Shown piece after piece: positions 1 through 9,800 of a stretch of 64,000 bases of DNA; position 1 is the stretch's first letter; every line of letters starts with the position of its first letter. The notes beneath the pieces are model-generated. The model did no database searches and was not told where the DNA came from. It saw only the letters and a program-made list of their open reading frames with translations. Both the position numbers and the translations under genes were made by a program. The stretch comes from Oleiharenicola sp. (GTDB lineage: Bacteria > Verrucomicrobiota > Verrucomicrobiia > Opitutales > Opitutaceae), in NCBI GenBank assembly GCA_025363455.1, contig JANYDW010000027.1:28700-92699 (forward strand), read 5' to 3'.

Positions 1-1047
1 CTGGGGGTGGCAACGGTGTACCGCAACCGGGACTACCGGACCGAACTGGGGATCTGGTCCGATACTGTGGCCAAGCGCCCCGACAATGCCCGGGCCCACG
101 GCAATCTGGGTCGCACCTATCTCGGGCTCGGTCGCTGGGCGGAAGCCGTGGCGGCTTGCTCGGAGGAACTGCGGCTGGCGCCGGGCTATAATGGCGATGC
201 CCGAGCCAACCTCGGACGGGCTTTGACCGAGTTGGGCCGGGCTGCGGACGCTCTGCCCTATTTTGAGGACGGGTTGCGGATGAAGCCCGACAGTTTCGAC
301 CTCCACCATAATTATGGTGTCGCTCTTGCCGCTCTCGGCCGGTGGCCGGAGGCGGAGTTCCAATACCGGGCGGCTGCCTTGTTGCGGCCGGATTTCGCTG
401 AAGTCCACAATAACCTCGCGAACACCCTCGCGAAGGTCGGCCGGTTGCCGGAAGCACTGATTCACTATGAAATGGCCTTGCGGCTGGCGCCTGATTTCGT
501 CCAAGCCGAGATCAATTGGGGCCGGGCCCTGGCGGAAGCCGGCCGCATGGAGGAGGCGTTAAGGCATTTCGAGAACGTGGTGCGGGCGCGGCCTGACGCC
601 TCGACGCAGGTTGATCTGGCCGGCGTCCTCGCCGCCGCCGGCCGGCCCGCCGAGGCGACCGCGCACTACGAGACGGCGCTCCACCTGCAGCCGGACAATG
701 CCCTGGCCCATTGCGGACTGGGCAACGCGCTTGCGCGACTCGGCCGGTTCGACGAGGCGATCAGCCAGTATGAAGCGGCGGTTCGCCTCCAACCGGCCCT
801 GGCGGAAGCGCAACACAACCTCGGGGCGGCGTTGATGCGTGCCGGTCGGTCCACCGAGGCGTTGCCCCACTTCGAGGCGACGGTGCGCCTGCTGCCTGAC
901 TCAGCCGACGCGTATCATGAACTCGCCTTGGTACTCGGCGGGTTGAAGCAATGGGACCAGGCGGTGCGGCACGAGGAGGAGGCGTTGCGACTGCGCCCCG
1001 ATTTCGCCGAGGCCCGCGAGCATCTCGCGTGGCTGCGGGGGCAATAA
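1..1047 (+). CDS. TPR-repeat protein, 5' end outside window
   Basis: The reading frame is already open at base 1 and encodes back-to-back tetratricopeptide repeats until the TAA stop. About nine 34-residue units are visible, each with the A-x-x-x-L-G-x-A pattern followed by a P-x-F or P-D-x-A turn. A GTG codon at base 7 is the first possible start in the window, but the leading residues LGVATVYRNRDYR resemble the end of a membrane segment and the linker that precede TPR arrays in large TPR membrane proteins. I therefore read this as the C-terminal TPR half of a longer protein. TPR arrays are protein-interaction scaffolds. The gene converges on the TPR gene ending at 1176. The exact function is unknown. 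Confidence 0.8.
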   Translation: MGVATVYRNRDYRTELGIWSDTVAKRPDNARAHGNLGRTYLGLGRWAEAVAACSEELRLAPGYNGDARANLGRALTELGRAADALPYFEDGLRMKPDSFDLHHNYGVALAALGRWPEAEFQYRAAALLRPDFAEVHNNLANTLAKVGRLPEALIHYEMALRLAPDFVQAEINWGRALAEAGRMEEALRHFENVVRARPDASTQVDLAGVLAAAGRPAEATAHYETALHLQPDNALAHCGLGNALARLGRFDEAISQYEAAVRLQPALAEAQHNLGAALMRAGRSTEALPHFEATVRLLPDSADAYHELALVLGGLKQWDQAVRHEEEALRLRPDFAEAREHLAWLRGQ

Positions 1048-1072
1048 CACTAATCGCCCGATGAAAATACCC

Positions 1073-1152
1073 TGTCATTGCGAGGAGCGAAGTGACGAAG
1101 CAATCCAGCTGGATCGCCACGGCGCGCTTCGCGCCCCTCGCGATGACGACAG
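1073..1152. repeat. Palindromic CATTGCGAGG-type intergenic repeat, copy 1
   Basis: The unit begins TGTCATTGCGAGGAGCGAAG, passes through GCAATCCAGCTGGAT, and ends with CTCGCGATGACGACAG, so the two ends are inverted copies. Related units lie at 21205-21286 and 48557-48641. It sits between two convergent genes, a typical location for REP-like elements. Confidence 0.8.
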
Positions 1153-1175
1153 TGTAAAGGGTAAGGACGCTTGCG

Positions 1176-2999
1176 TCAGCGCAACTGTTCCAGAATCTCC
1201 CGACAGTGCTGGGCGGCTGTGACATTGCCGCTGCGCTCCGCCAGGGCGGCGCCTTCCGTGAGGGTCCGTCGCGCGTCGTCTCGCCGTCCGACCACGGCAT
1301 AGGCTTGGCCGAGAAAAAGCGCACCTTGGGCGTTGTCGGGTTGCAGGCGGCGGTACGCCTCGAGCGGGTTCACCGCGTCGGCGAAGCGGCCTTGAATCAG
1401 GCAGAGCGTGCCGAGCCGCATCTGCAGGTCGGGGTGGTTGCGGTCGATGGCCACACCCTCGCGGTAATGACGCTCGGCTGAGGCGGTGTCCTGCTGCTCT
1501 TCCGCCGCCATACCGGCCCGAAGTTGCCAGTAGGCCATGAGCCGCCGGGCTTCGGGCATTTCCGGGTGGGATTCGTAGAGGGGCTGCAGATACCGGGCGG
1601 AGCCCTCCCAGCGCCCCGAATCGATCTCAATTTGCGCCAGCAGCGCCAGTGAATTGGGGAAGGTGGGCTTCAAGACCAGCGAGCGCTGCAACGCCTCGAC
1701 GGCCTCAGCGAGCTTTCGCGTTTTCAACAGGGCGAACGCGAGATTGTAGTTTGCGTTGGTGTCGTTGGGGTTTTGCGCCACGGCCGTCTGGAGTGCTTCA
1801 ACCGCGCCCTGACTATCGCCGGAATCGCCCAAGGAAACCCCCAGGGCGTCGTACAACTCGTATTGCCGTCCCAGGACCGCCAACCCCTGCCGCGCCACCC
1901 GCACGGCTTCGACCGGTTGCTTCAGCTCACGATAGGCCCGGCTAAGGTCGACGTAATACATCACGGCCGGTTTGGTGTTCCCGACCCGCTGCAGGCCGGC
2001 CTCCAACACCTCTTGTGCCTTGGCGCTGTCGTTTTGTTCCAGATGGAGCGCCCCGAGCAGGCTGTAGGCCGTGAGCGCATCCGGCTGGAGCTGGATCGCT
2101 CGTTCGAAATAGGCTTTTCCGCGGTCGCCGTGCTTGGTCTGGAATTCCACCGTGCCGCGGATGCACAACTGTTCGTAGTTGAAACACCAGGCGCCGAGCT
2201 CGTCGAGCCACGGGTCGTCGGCCGCGCGAAAGCGGCCCGTTTCCCGGCCGAGCCACCGCTGTCGGTCCACATCCTGGGCGGCGCCGTCCGCGGCCAGTAT
2301 CTCAGCATAGAGGTTGTGGCCGGGGGAGAATCCCGGGGTTTCCTTGACGAGCAGTTCGATGAGTCCCCGTGCCTGCGCCCGCTGGCCTTCTTGCAGGGCG
2401 ACACGGGCGAGACCGAGGCGCGCATAAGGGTCGCCTGGAAGTAGCGCCAGCCGCTGCTGGTAGCTGCGGGCGGCATCCGCGGTCTGGCCGGTCTTGAACT
2501 GCAGGTCCGCCAGTTGCAGCCAGGCGGGCGAGTACGTTGGTGCGAGCTCGGTGGTTCGCGCCAACAATTCGGCCATGCCGGTGTAGTCGCTGGCGACGCG
2601 TCGGAGGTCGGCGAGGTAATAGCTCCAGCGAGCTTCATTGGGCTGCGCAGCGAGCAGAAGCTCCCAGCAGATCCCGGCTTCACGCGGGAAGCCGCTGGCA
2701 TGATAGAGCCGGCCGAGCTCGGCGGCGCCCTGGAGGGTGGTGGCTCCGGTGTTTGCCTGCAGTTTCGCTTGGGCCAGCCGTTCGACCAACATGGCGGGCA
2801 GAGTCCTGGTGTCGGGCGAGGCCGGCAGGCCTGCTCGCACGTGCCCGAGGGCCTCGTGGCGCCGCCAGATGGGGAGGAGAAGCGCACCGAGTGCAACCAG
2901 CAAAAGGATCACCCCGGCCAGCGCCGCCGGACGGCGCCAGCCGGGCCGGGCCTGATCGCGGGAGGGGAGGGAATCCTTGGGCTGCTTTGGCCGGCTCAT
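1176..2999 (-). CDS. Membrane-anchored TPR protein (cassette A)
   Basis: The product is about 607 residues. A basic N-terminus (MSRPKQPKDSL) is followed by one hydrophobic segment at about residues 24-45 (AALAGVILLLVALGALLLPI), then a long run of TPR units to the C-terminus. The anchor suggests an inner-membrane protein with a periplasmic TPR scaffold. I chose the ATG at 2999 because it overlaps the stop codon of the upstream VCBS gene (ATGA, 2996-2999); the frame stays open upstream but that stretch is arginine-rich shadow of the neighbour. It is the last gene of a three-gene translationally coupled unit (GT-C-like, VCBS, TPR). Its counterpart in cassette B is the gene at 21324-22769. Confidence 0.82.
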   Translation of the reverse strand: MSRPKQPKDSLPSRDQARPGWRRPAALAGVILLLVALGALLLPIWRRHEALGHVRAGLPASPDTRTLPAMLVERLAQAKLQANTGATTLQGAAELGRLYHASGFPREAGICWELLLAAQPNEARWSYYLADLRRVASDYTGMAELLARTTELAPTYSPAWLQLADLQFKTGQTADAARSYQQRLALLPGDPYARLGLARVALQEGQRAQARGLIELLVKETPGFSPGHNLYAEILAADGAAQDVDRQRWLGRETGRFRAADDPWLDELGAWCFNYEQLCIRGTVEFQTKHGDRGKAYFERAIQLQPDALTAYSLLGALHLEQNDSAKAQEVLEAGLQRVGNTKPAVMYYVDLSRAYRELKQPVEAVRVARQGLAVLGRQYELYDALGVSLGDSGDSQGAVEALQTAVAQNPNDTNANYNLAFALLKTRKLAEAVEALQRSLVLKPTFPNSLALLAQIEIDSGRWEGSARYLQPLYESHPEMPEARRLMAYWQLRAGMAAEEQQDTASAERHYREGVAIDRNHPDLQMRLGTLCLIQGRFADAVNPLEAYRRLQPDNAQGALFLGQAYAVVGRRDDARRTLTEGAALAERSGNVTAAQHCREILEQLR

Positions 3000-4318
3000 T
3001 TTTTCCGCCACAGTGTGATGTTGCTCATCCGTTCGTAGGGTGGGAGCGCATGAAACCCGCCGGTTACTATCGCCGGCACGCCATTGCCGTCGAGATCGCC
3101 TACGGCGGCGGCGACGAGCTGGATCGGCTGATGGGCGATTACCACCGGGGTGAAGTTTTCGTGCCCGTCGTTCAGCCACGCCATCACGGAGGCGGTCTCC
3201 GGGTTGCTCCAATCGGCGAACCCGCTGACCGCCACGAGGTCGATGAAGCCGTCGCCATTCAAGTCCGCGGCACAGGGCGAGTAGGCGCCGGGGAAATCTC
3301 CCACGCGGTGAAACTTAAAGTAGCCGTTGCCCCGGTTCTCCATCCATTGGATGCCGTGCCAGGGACGCGAGCCGGACACGGCATAGTCGAAACCATCGCC
3401 GTTGGTATAGATCAGGTCGGGTTTGCCGTCGCGGTTGACGTCCGCCACGGCCAGTCCGCTGCTGCCGTAGTCTTCATTGGACGAACCCCAAGCGATGGAA
3501 TCTTGAAACTGGCCGTGGCCGAGATTGCGGAACCAGTGGACCTCCTCCCATTCCTGCGAGATCAACGCCGCAAAGTCCGGCACTCCGTCGCCGTCGAAAT
3601 CCGCCACGGGCGTGTGAATGCAGCCGGATTGGGTGTTCACAATGTGGCTTTCGAAAGTCCAGTCACCCTTGTTCTCCATCCAGCGGGTTTCGCCCTGCGC
3701 ATAGCCAAACTGGCCGACCACGAGGTCGAGTCGGCGATCGGCATGGCCAGTCAGATTGACGCCCCGCACATCAGTCACGCGCGCGACGTGGTCGAGCAGA
3801 ACGCGCTTGCGGAAATGTTGATTGTCGAGGTTTTCAAGCACGACCACGGCGCCAATCCGGTCGTTGTTGGGAGTGATCTGGCCCATGCTGGCCACCAATA
3901 TGTCGCGCCGGCCGGTGCCGTTGAGATCGGCGACGGAGACATGTGCGGGTGCGGGAATGTCTTCGCCGATGATCTGCTCGGTGAACACGCCACGGGGAGA
4001 TTGGCGGATCCAGCGTACGGTGTTTTTCCGGGCGTCGCAGTAAAGCACATCGGGCAGTCCGTCACCGTCCAGGTCGACGATGTCGAGGTGTGTGACCATC
4101 GGCCGGTCGGTTTCGCCGGGTAGGGATCCGATGGGGACCGGGACATATTCAAGGTGAGCCTGCTGCGCGGTCAGGGTCGGCCGGATCTTGGCCGTGGCCG
4201 GAGGCGGCATCGCTTTGTTCCCTGCACCCGGCCAGAAACGCAGGCCGGCCAGCGCCACGATTACGAGGCTGCCGATAATCCAGGCGAATGGGACGTATGG
4301 ACTCCGTGGCGAGCTCAT
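2996..4318 (-). CDS. VCBS/FG-GAP repeat protein with N-terminal anchor (cassette A)
   Basis: This 440-residue protein has an N-terminal hydrophobic segment at about residues 11-30 (FAWIIGSLVIVALAGLRFWP), then repeated calcium-loop motifs of the D-x-D-G-D-G-x-x-D type (DLDGDGLPD, DFDGDGVPD, DVNRDGKPD, DLNGDGFID, DLDGNGVP). This marks a beta-propeller of VCBS/FG-GAP repeats, normally an extracytoplasmic Ca-binding fold. Phrases such as WMENRGNG and WFRNLGHG recur between blades. It overlaps the upstream gene by ATGA (4315-4318) and the downstream TPR gene by ATGA (2996-2999), so the three are probably translated from one message. Its paralogue, also 440 residues with the preferred start, is at 22766-24088. 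The ligand is unknown. Confidence 0.85.
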   Translation of the reverse strand: MSSPRSPYVPFAWIIGSLVIVALAGLRFWPGAGNKAMPPPATAKIRPTLTAQQAHLEYVPVPIGSLPGETDRPMVTHLDIVDLDGDGLPDVLYCDARKNTVRWIRQSPRGVFTEQIIGEDIPAPAHVSVADLNGTGRRDILVASMGQITPNNDRIGAVVVLENLDNQHFRKRVLLDHVARVTDVRGVNLTGHADRRLDLVVGQFGYAQGETRWMENKGDWTFESHIVNTQSGCIHTPVADFDGDGVPDFAALISQEWEEVHWFRNLGHGQFQDSIAWGSSNEDYGSSGLAVADVNRDGKPDLIYTNGDGFDYAVSGSRPWHGIQWMENRGNGYFKFHRVGDFPGAYSPCAADLNGDGFIDLVAVSGFADWSNPETASVMAWLNDGHENFTPVVIAHQPIQLVAAAVGDLDGNGVPAIVTGGFHALPPYERMSNITLWRKK

Positions 4319-6765
4319 GGATGATCGCGCAGTTCGGCCGGCAGCAATTGCCGTGCGAGTTCCCGTAGCCGGGGGTCACCAATCTCCAGACCGAAACCAT
4401 GACTCATCACCAGCAGCCGGTGCAGGGAGACGGTGGTCAGGGAACGGATTTGCATTTCCGTCACCCCGGCGAGGCAGCGCCGGGCCTGTTCGCGAGCCTG
4501 TTCGAAACGCCGGCCTTCCACCAGCGCGATGGCCAGGCTGACGCTGCGGTCCCAAGGCAGCGTCTGGTCGTCACCTCGGGCCATGGCGGTTTCAATGTCT
4601 TTGAGCGCACGCCCAAAGGCCGGTGCATCGCCCGCCGCTTGGGTGGCGAGCGCCCGGGCTACCGCAGCGCCCAGGTCGGACGGGAAGGAACTCTCGAGAG
4701 CGTAGGCCACCGCCCGCGCCTGGTCCGTCTGCTCCATCTCGGCGAAGTATTCGGCGAGGTGACTTAAAGCGGTCGCGTTGTCCTGAGGATCCACCACCTC
4801 GAAAATCGCGACAGACTGGTCTTCGAAGCCGGCTACTTTGGGCAGATGATAGGGCACCGGCCGCAGCCACCGCGGCGGCAACCAGCGGTGCAGCGAGGCC
4901 ATCAGTGAATGCTCAATCTGGTCGGTTCCGAGGCGGGCATATTCGTCGAGGAAGTTGTCCCAGGAAGGCACAATGATGTAATTAATCCTGCGGGCGCGGG
5001 CGACGGCGCGGGCCTCGTCGGGCGAGCTCGCTCCCGCGATCCGCATCGAGGCGTAGAAACCCTCCTTGTTTTCCCAATAAGGCGTGCCGAGCGCCGTCAA
5101 GCCGCCGTGAAAATAGATCGAGGTGGCCAGATTGGGCGGGGCCAGCACGTTCGCCCCGCCGGGTCCCGCCTGCCGCGAGAGCCAATGCGCCAGATCGCGT
5201 TCGATCAGGGCCGCGACGTCGTTATCCGAAACGGCATCACGCCGGCTGGCCGAGACCTTTTCGGTCAGCAGAATGGCGCCGGGTGCCAGCAGGACCAGTA
5301 ATCCGACGAAGCCCGCCCAGCGTCGGGCGGCGGAACCAGTCTTCCCGCTCGCGGTGGCGAGCACGACGAGCAACACCAGCCACCCGGCGTCAACGGCGTT
5401 CCACCAACGAAGTTGAAAACAGGCGAAGCCCAGTGCGACCAGCACCGGACCAAGCCCAAGTGCGTACATGGCGCGAGTCCGGATGTCGGTGCTGCTTCTC
5501 AAGCTCAGCCAGAGGGCGACCGGCAGCAGCAAGAGCGGAAGGAAAGTCGCCCAGAGAGGCAGACTGAGGTCGTCGTGAACAACCCAGGACCAAAGATTTT
5601 GTCCCACCGGACTGCCTGACAGATCTGAGAGCCGAACGGCGGCAGGATCCGCCATGAACAGGTTGCGGTTACCCGTGAGAATCAAGGCGGTCGGCACCGC
5701 GGCGATGGCCAATAGGGCCGGCACCATCGTGGACAGGGTACGGCGACGCCACGGCGAGATTCCTTCCTGCCACCAGCTCGTGAAACGCCCGAGCAATTCA
5801 CCGGCGCCCAGCCACGCGAGGCCATACAAGGGATGGACGTTGCGCACCTGCTGGCTGTCCCAATAACCCGGATAATATTCCAGGACGTGGGCGACGAGAC
5901 AGGTCAGTGCGCCAGCCAGCGACCAAAGCCGCCACGGCAGCGGTGCTGGCCCCGTAATGCCTGGCTTGGTGGTCCGCCGGGTTGACCACGCGAAAAACAG
6001 ACCGCCGAGGGCAAGGCCGGCAAGGGTTGGGGTTGTGCGGGGAACATCCACCCACAGGCCGATGCCACCCGCGACGCCGCCGGCGAAAAACCATGGGGCT
6101 GCCGTCGAGTCGGTTGGCGGGTTGTTTGTCGGCTGAGACGGAATCAGGCCGGCGATGGGAAGCAATATGCTCCAGATTGTGCAGACCAGCACCAGGCTAT
6201 TGTCGTCGGGCTGGCCCGGCAAGAATGCACCACCCAAGGGGAACAGCGTCACCAGCGCCAGCGAAAGCAAACCGGCCGCCGGGGCGCCGAAGCGCCAAGC
6301 CGTGAAAGCCGCCGTCGCCAGCAAAAGCAGGGCCTGCATCCAAGGGCCGGCATAACGTGCGGTATATTCTACCGCCAACCCGGGTGAGCGGCCGGAAACC
6401 CAATGATCGATGATGGCCACCAGCCCGAGCCACCAGCGATAGGGAGAGGGGGTCAGCACCGCGCGACCCGTCGGGGCGTTGTCATAGTCGACATGCCGCA
6501 CGCGCCATTCGCGCCGGGCCAGCATCTGCTGGGTTTGGGCGAGCCATTGATAGCTGTCGCTGTTGTGTTCCGGGACGATGAATTGGCGCAATCCGGCGGC
6601 ATAGCCCGTGGGCGACGCCGGATCGGCCACCGCCTCGGTCTCAACGAGATTTGTGATGTGATTGATTCGTTCGACGCGGGCGGCGGTCAGCCAGCACAGG
6701 AAGCCCACCGCGGCCAGCGGGGCAATGATCCAAAGAAATGGGGTGAGCCGGGTGAAGGGACGCAT
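4315..6765 (-). CDS. Polytopic membrane protein, GT-C / STT3-like
   Basis: The product is about 816 residues. It has an N-terminal membrane segment (PFLWIIAPLAAVGFLCWLTA), a large extracytoplasmic loop carrying HNSDSYQWL and DYDNAPTGR, then about ten further hydrophobic segments, and a soluble C-terminal part with TPR-like helices. The acidic first loop followed by many membrane helices resembles GT-C fold enzymes such as oligosaccharyltransferase STT3, which transfer sugars from lipid carriers. I did not find a clear WWDYG motif, so a catalytic role is an inference. The ATG at 6765 is preferred over an upstream in-frame start because MRPFTR leads directly into the membrane segment. It is the first gene of the coupled cassette A and is divergent from the giant CRTAC1-like gene at 6874. 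Confidence 0.55.
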   Translation of the reverse strand: MRPFTRLTPFLWIIAPLAAVGFLCWLTAARVERINHITNLVETEAVADPASPTGYAAGLRQFIVPEHNSDSYQWLAQTQQMLARREWRVRHVDYDNAPTGRAVLTPSPYRWWLGLVAIIDHWVSGRSPGLAVEYTARYAGPWMQALLLLATAAFTAWRFGAPAAGLLSLALVTLFPLGGAFLPGQPDDNSLVLVCTIWSILLPIAGLIPSQPTNNPPTDSTAAPWFFAGGVAGGIGLWVDVPRTTPTLAGLALGGLFFAWSTRRTTKPGITGPAPLPWRLWSLAGALTCLVAHVLEYYPGYWDSQQVRNVHPLYGLAWLGAGELLGRFTSWWQEGISPWRRRTLSTMVPALLAIAAVPTALILTGNRNLFMADPAAVRLSDLSGSPVGQNLWSWVVHDDLSLPLWATFLPLLLLPVALWLSLRSSTDIRTRAMYALGLGPVLVALGFACFQLRWWNAVDAGWLVLLVVLATASGKTGSAARRWAGFVGLLVLLAPGAILLTEKVSASRRDAVSDNDVAALIERDLAHWLSRQAGPGGANVLAPPNLATSIYFHGGLTALGTPYWENKEGFYASMRIAGASSPDEARAVARARRINYIIVPSWDNFLDEYARLGTDQIEHSLMASLHRWLPPRWLRPVPYHLPKVAGFEDQSVAIFEVVDPQDNATALSHLAEYFAEMEQTDQARAVAYALESSFPSDLGAAVARALATQAAGDAPAFGRALKDIETAMARGDDQTLPWDRSVSLAIALVEGRRFEQAREQARRCLAGVTEMQIRSLTTVSLHRLLVMSHGFGLEIGDPRLRELARQLLPAELRDHP

Positions 6766-6873
6766 TCGAACGAAAATAGCTAAAGTCCAACACTGCAATT
6801 TCTCGCCAGACTAGGCAAGAGCGTTGGCATCCTTGACTCGGCGGCGGCCAGCCGGTGCAATTTATAAGCTCGG

Positions 6874-9800
6874 ATGTTTACCCTATCGAACCACGAAAGA
6901 ACTTTGGTATGGATTTGCCCGGTCCCGCGATGGCTCTGGCTGGGACTTTGCCTCTGGACCGCGGCGTCGGCTGGGGAGAAAACCACGGCCAGCGGCTTGG
7001 TGGAGTCGCCACTGGCGCCGCATTCGGGTCTCCGCGGGGCGACGATGTTCACCCTGCTCCGGCCCGACCAAACGGGCATCGTCACCGACAACCGTTATGA
7101 CGACCCCAAGATGTGGGGCGAGCATTACCAGGAACTCGCCTTGGGGGGAATGGGCACGGGGGTGGCCATCGGCGATTATGACAATGACGGGCGGCCGGAC
7201 ATTTTCGTGGTGAGCAAGACCGGCAGTCCGTGCCGGCTGTTTCGCAATCTGGGCAACTGGAAGTTTGAGGATGTGACAGAAAAGGCCGGCCTGACCGGCG
7301 AGACCGGCATGCTCGAAAAAGGCTTGGGCTGGCTCAAACGTGCGAGTGGCCAGGAAGTCCAGGCCAAGGACGATATGGAGGCTTGGCGGCAGGGCGCGGT
7401 GTTTGTGGACGTGAACAACGACGGCTGGCTGGATATCTTCGTCTGCCGGTTCAACGCGCCCAATCTCCTCTACATCAACCAGGGCGACGGCACCTTCAAA
7501 GAAGAGGCGACGGCGCGGGGGCTGGGGGTGGCGGATGCGTGCGGGGTGGGGGCGTTTTGCGACTACGACCGGGACGGCTGGCTGGACGTGTATATCACGA
7601 CCAACATGCTGGACGCGAGCCGGCACCCGAACGGACAGCGCGGGTATTTGTTTCACAACAACGGCAAGGGCACTTTCACGAACGTGACGGAGCACGCCGG
7701 CATCTATGGCGAATCGCTGTCGCACTCGGCGACGTGGTGGGACTACGACGGGGACGGCTGGCCCGACCTCTATGTGGCCAATGACTTTTCCGGCACCGAC
7801 CGTCTCTACCACAACAACCGCGACGGCACGTTCAAGGACGTCATCGGGCAGGTGGTTCCGCACATTCCCTACTCCTCGATGGGCGCGGATTTCGGCGACA
7901 TCAACAACGACGGCCGGCCCGATCTGCTCGTGGCGGACATGGCCGCGACCACCCACGAGAAAGACCATCGCGGCATGGCGGATTCGCGCACCCTCAATGC
8001 CTCGGAGACGGGCGTCACGCAGTATTCCCACAACGCCCTGTTTCTCAACACGGGCACCGGGCGCTGCCTGGAAGCTTCGCACCTTGCCGGGCTGGCGGCA
8101 ACGGACTGGACCTGGTCGGTGCGTTTCGAGGACCTCGATAACGACGGCCGGCTCGATCTCTTCGTGACCAACGGCATGAACCGCGAGTATCAGAACACGG
8201 ACCTCCGTGATCGCATCATCCTGGCCGAGAGTGCCACGGAGCGGATGCGGCAGATGAAATCGAGTTTGCCTCTGGCGGAAATCCATCTGGCTTACCGCAA
8301 CCTGGGTGATTTGCGCTTCGAGGAAACCGGCGCGGCCTGGGGACTGAACCAGCGGGGAGTGAGCTTCGGGGCGGCTTTCGGCGACCTTGATGGCGACGGG
8401 GACCTGGATCTGGTCTACGCAAATTATGAAAACGGACCCAGCGTGTTGCGCAACGACAGCGATACCGGCCACCGCCTCATCGTGGCGTTGCGTGGGACCC
8501 GTTCCAACCGGTTTGGCGTCGGGGCCACTGTTCGGATCGAGTCTGCGTCGGGTGCGCAGGTGCGCACGTTGATGGTGGCGCGCGGCTACCTTTCCAGCAG
8601 CGAGCCGATTCTCCACTTCGGACTCGGCAACGACAGCGTGATTGAACGGTTAACGGTGAGCTGGCCGAGCGGTCTAACCCAGACCTTCTCAAGCGTGGCC
8701 GTCGATCGAAAGCTTACAATCACGGAACCGGACGCCCCCCCGGCCGTGAAACCGCCGCCACCGGCGTCCGCGGGACAATTCACCGAGGTGAGCCAGGCCG
8801 TGGGTTTTTCCCTCACCGTCCGCGAGAACTCCCGGCAGGAAGCCAGCCCCCAACCTTTGCTCCCGGTGAGCTTTCGCAGCCGCACGCCAGCTCTGGCGGT
8901 GGGTGATATCAACGGGGACGGGCGCGACGATGCGTTTCTGGGCGACACCTCGGCCGACTCGGCCCGGCTGCTGGTGGGGGCTGATGGCCGTTTCACCCCG
9001 GCAGACTCTTCTGTTTTTACCACCCCCACCGTGCTGGAAGGCGGTCCGGTTTTGCTCTTCGATGCCGATGGCGACGGGGCCAATGACCTGCTCGACACCC
9101 GCGGTGGCACCGGATTGCTGGCCGGCGCCGGCGAATATCAGCCCCAGCTTTTCCTCAACGACGGCCATGGCAGTTTCCGTGGTGCTCCCGCTGCCCTGCC
9201 GGCTCTGCCGATCAGCGTAGGAGCAGTGGCGGCCGTCGACTTTGATCGCGACGGGCGGCTCGACCTCTTTGTCGGGGGTCGCGTGCTGCCGGGGCAATAT
9301 CCGCTGCCGCCGCGCAGCGCGCTGCTGGTCAACCGCGGCGGCCGTTTTGAGGACGTGACCGAGGCGGTCGCGCCCGGCCTGCGGGAAGTCGGGATGGTCA
9401 GCTCCGCCGTGTGGAGTGACGTCGACGGGGACGGCTGGCCCGACCTGCTCCTTGCTTTGGAATGGGGTACGATAAAATACTTCCACAACGAGCAGGGCCG
9501 GAGCTTCACCGACCAGAGCGAATCAGCCGGCTTTGCCGCCGCCGGCATCGGTTGGTGGACCGCCCTGGCGAGCGCGGATTTCAACGGTGACGGTCGGCCC
9601 GATTTCGTCGCCGGCAATGTGGGCCTCAACACGCAGTATCACGCCACGCCGGAGCATCCCGCCTTGCTCTACTACGGCCGCTTTGCCCCTGGCCGGCCGC
9701 CCCAGCTGATCGAGGCCTACTACGAGGGCGACAAGGTGTTTCCGTGGCGCACACGGAAAGACCTGGGCGCCCAGATCCCATCAATCCTGCAACGCTATCC

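Noticed and set aside
6833..6868. TTGACT and TATAAG as a promoter for the first giant gene
   Set aside because: The spacing between the two hexamers is over 22 bases, too long for a standard sigma-70 promoter.
6883..8616. Minus-strand open frame of 577 codons inside the first giant gene
   Set aside because: The plus strand has ordered VCBS and ASPIC motifs; the minus frame is a periodic echo of the D-x-D-G repeats.
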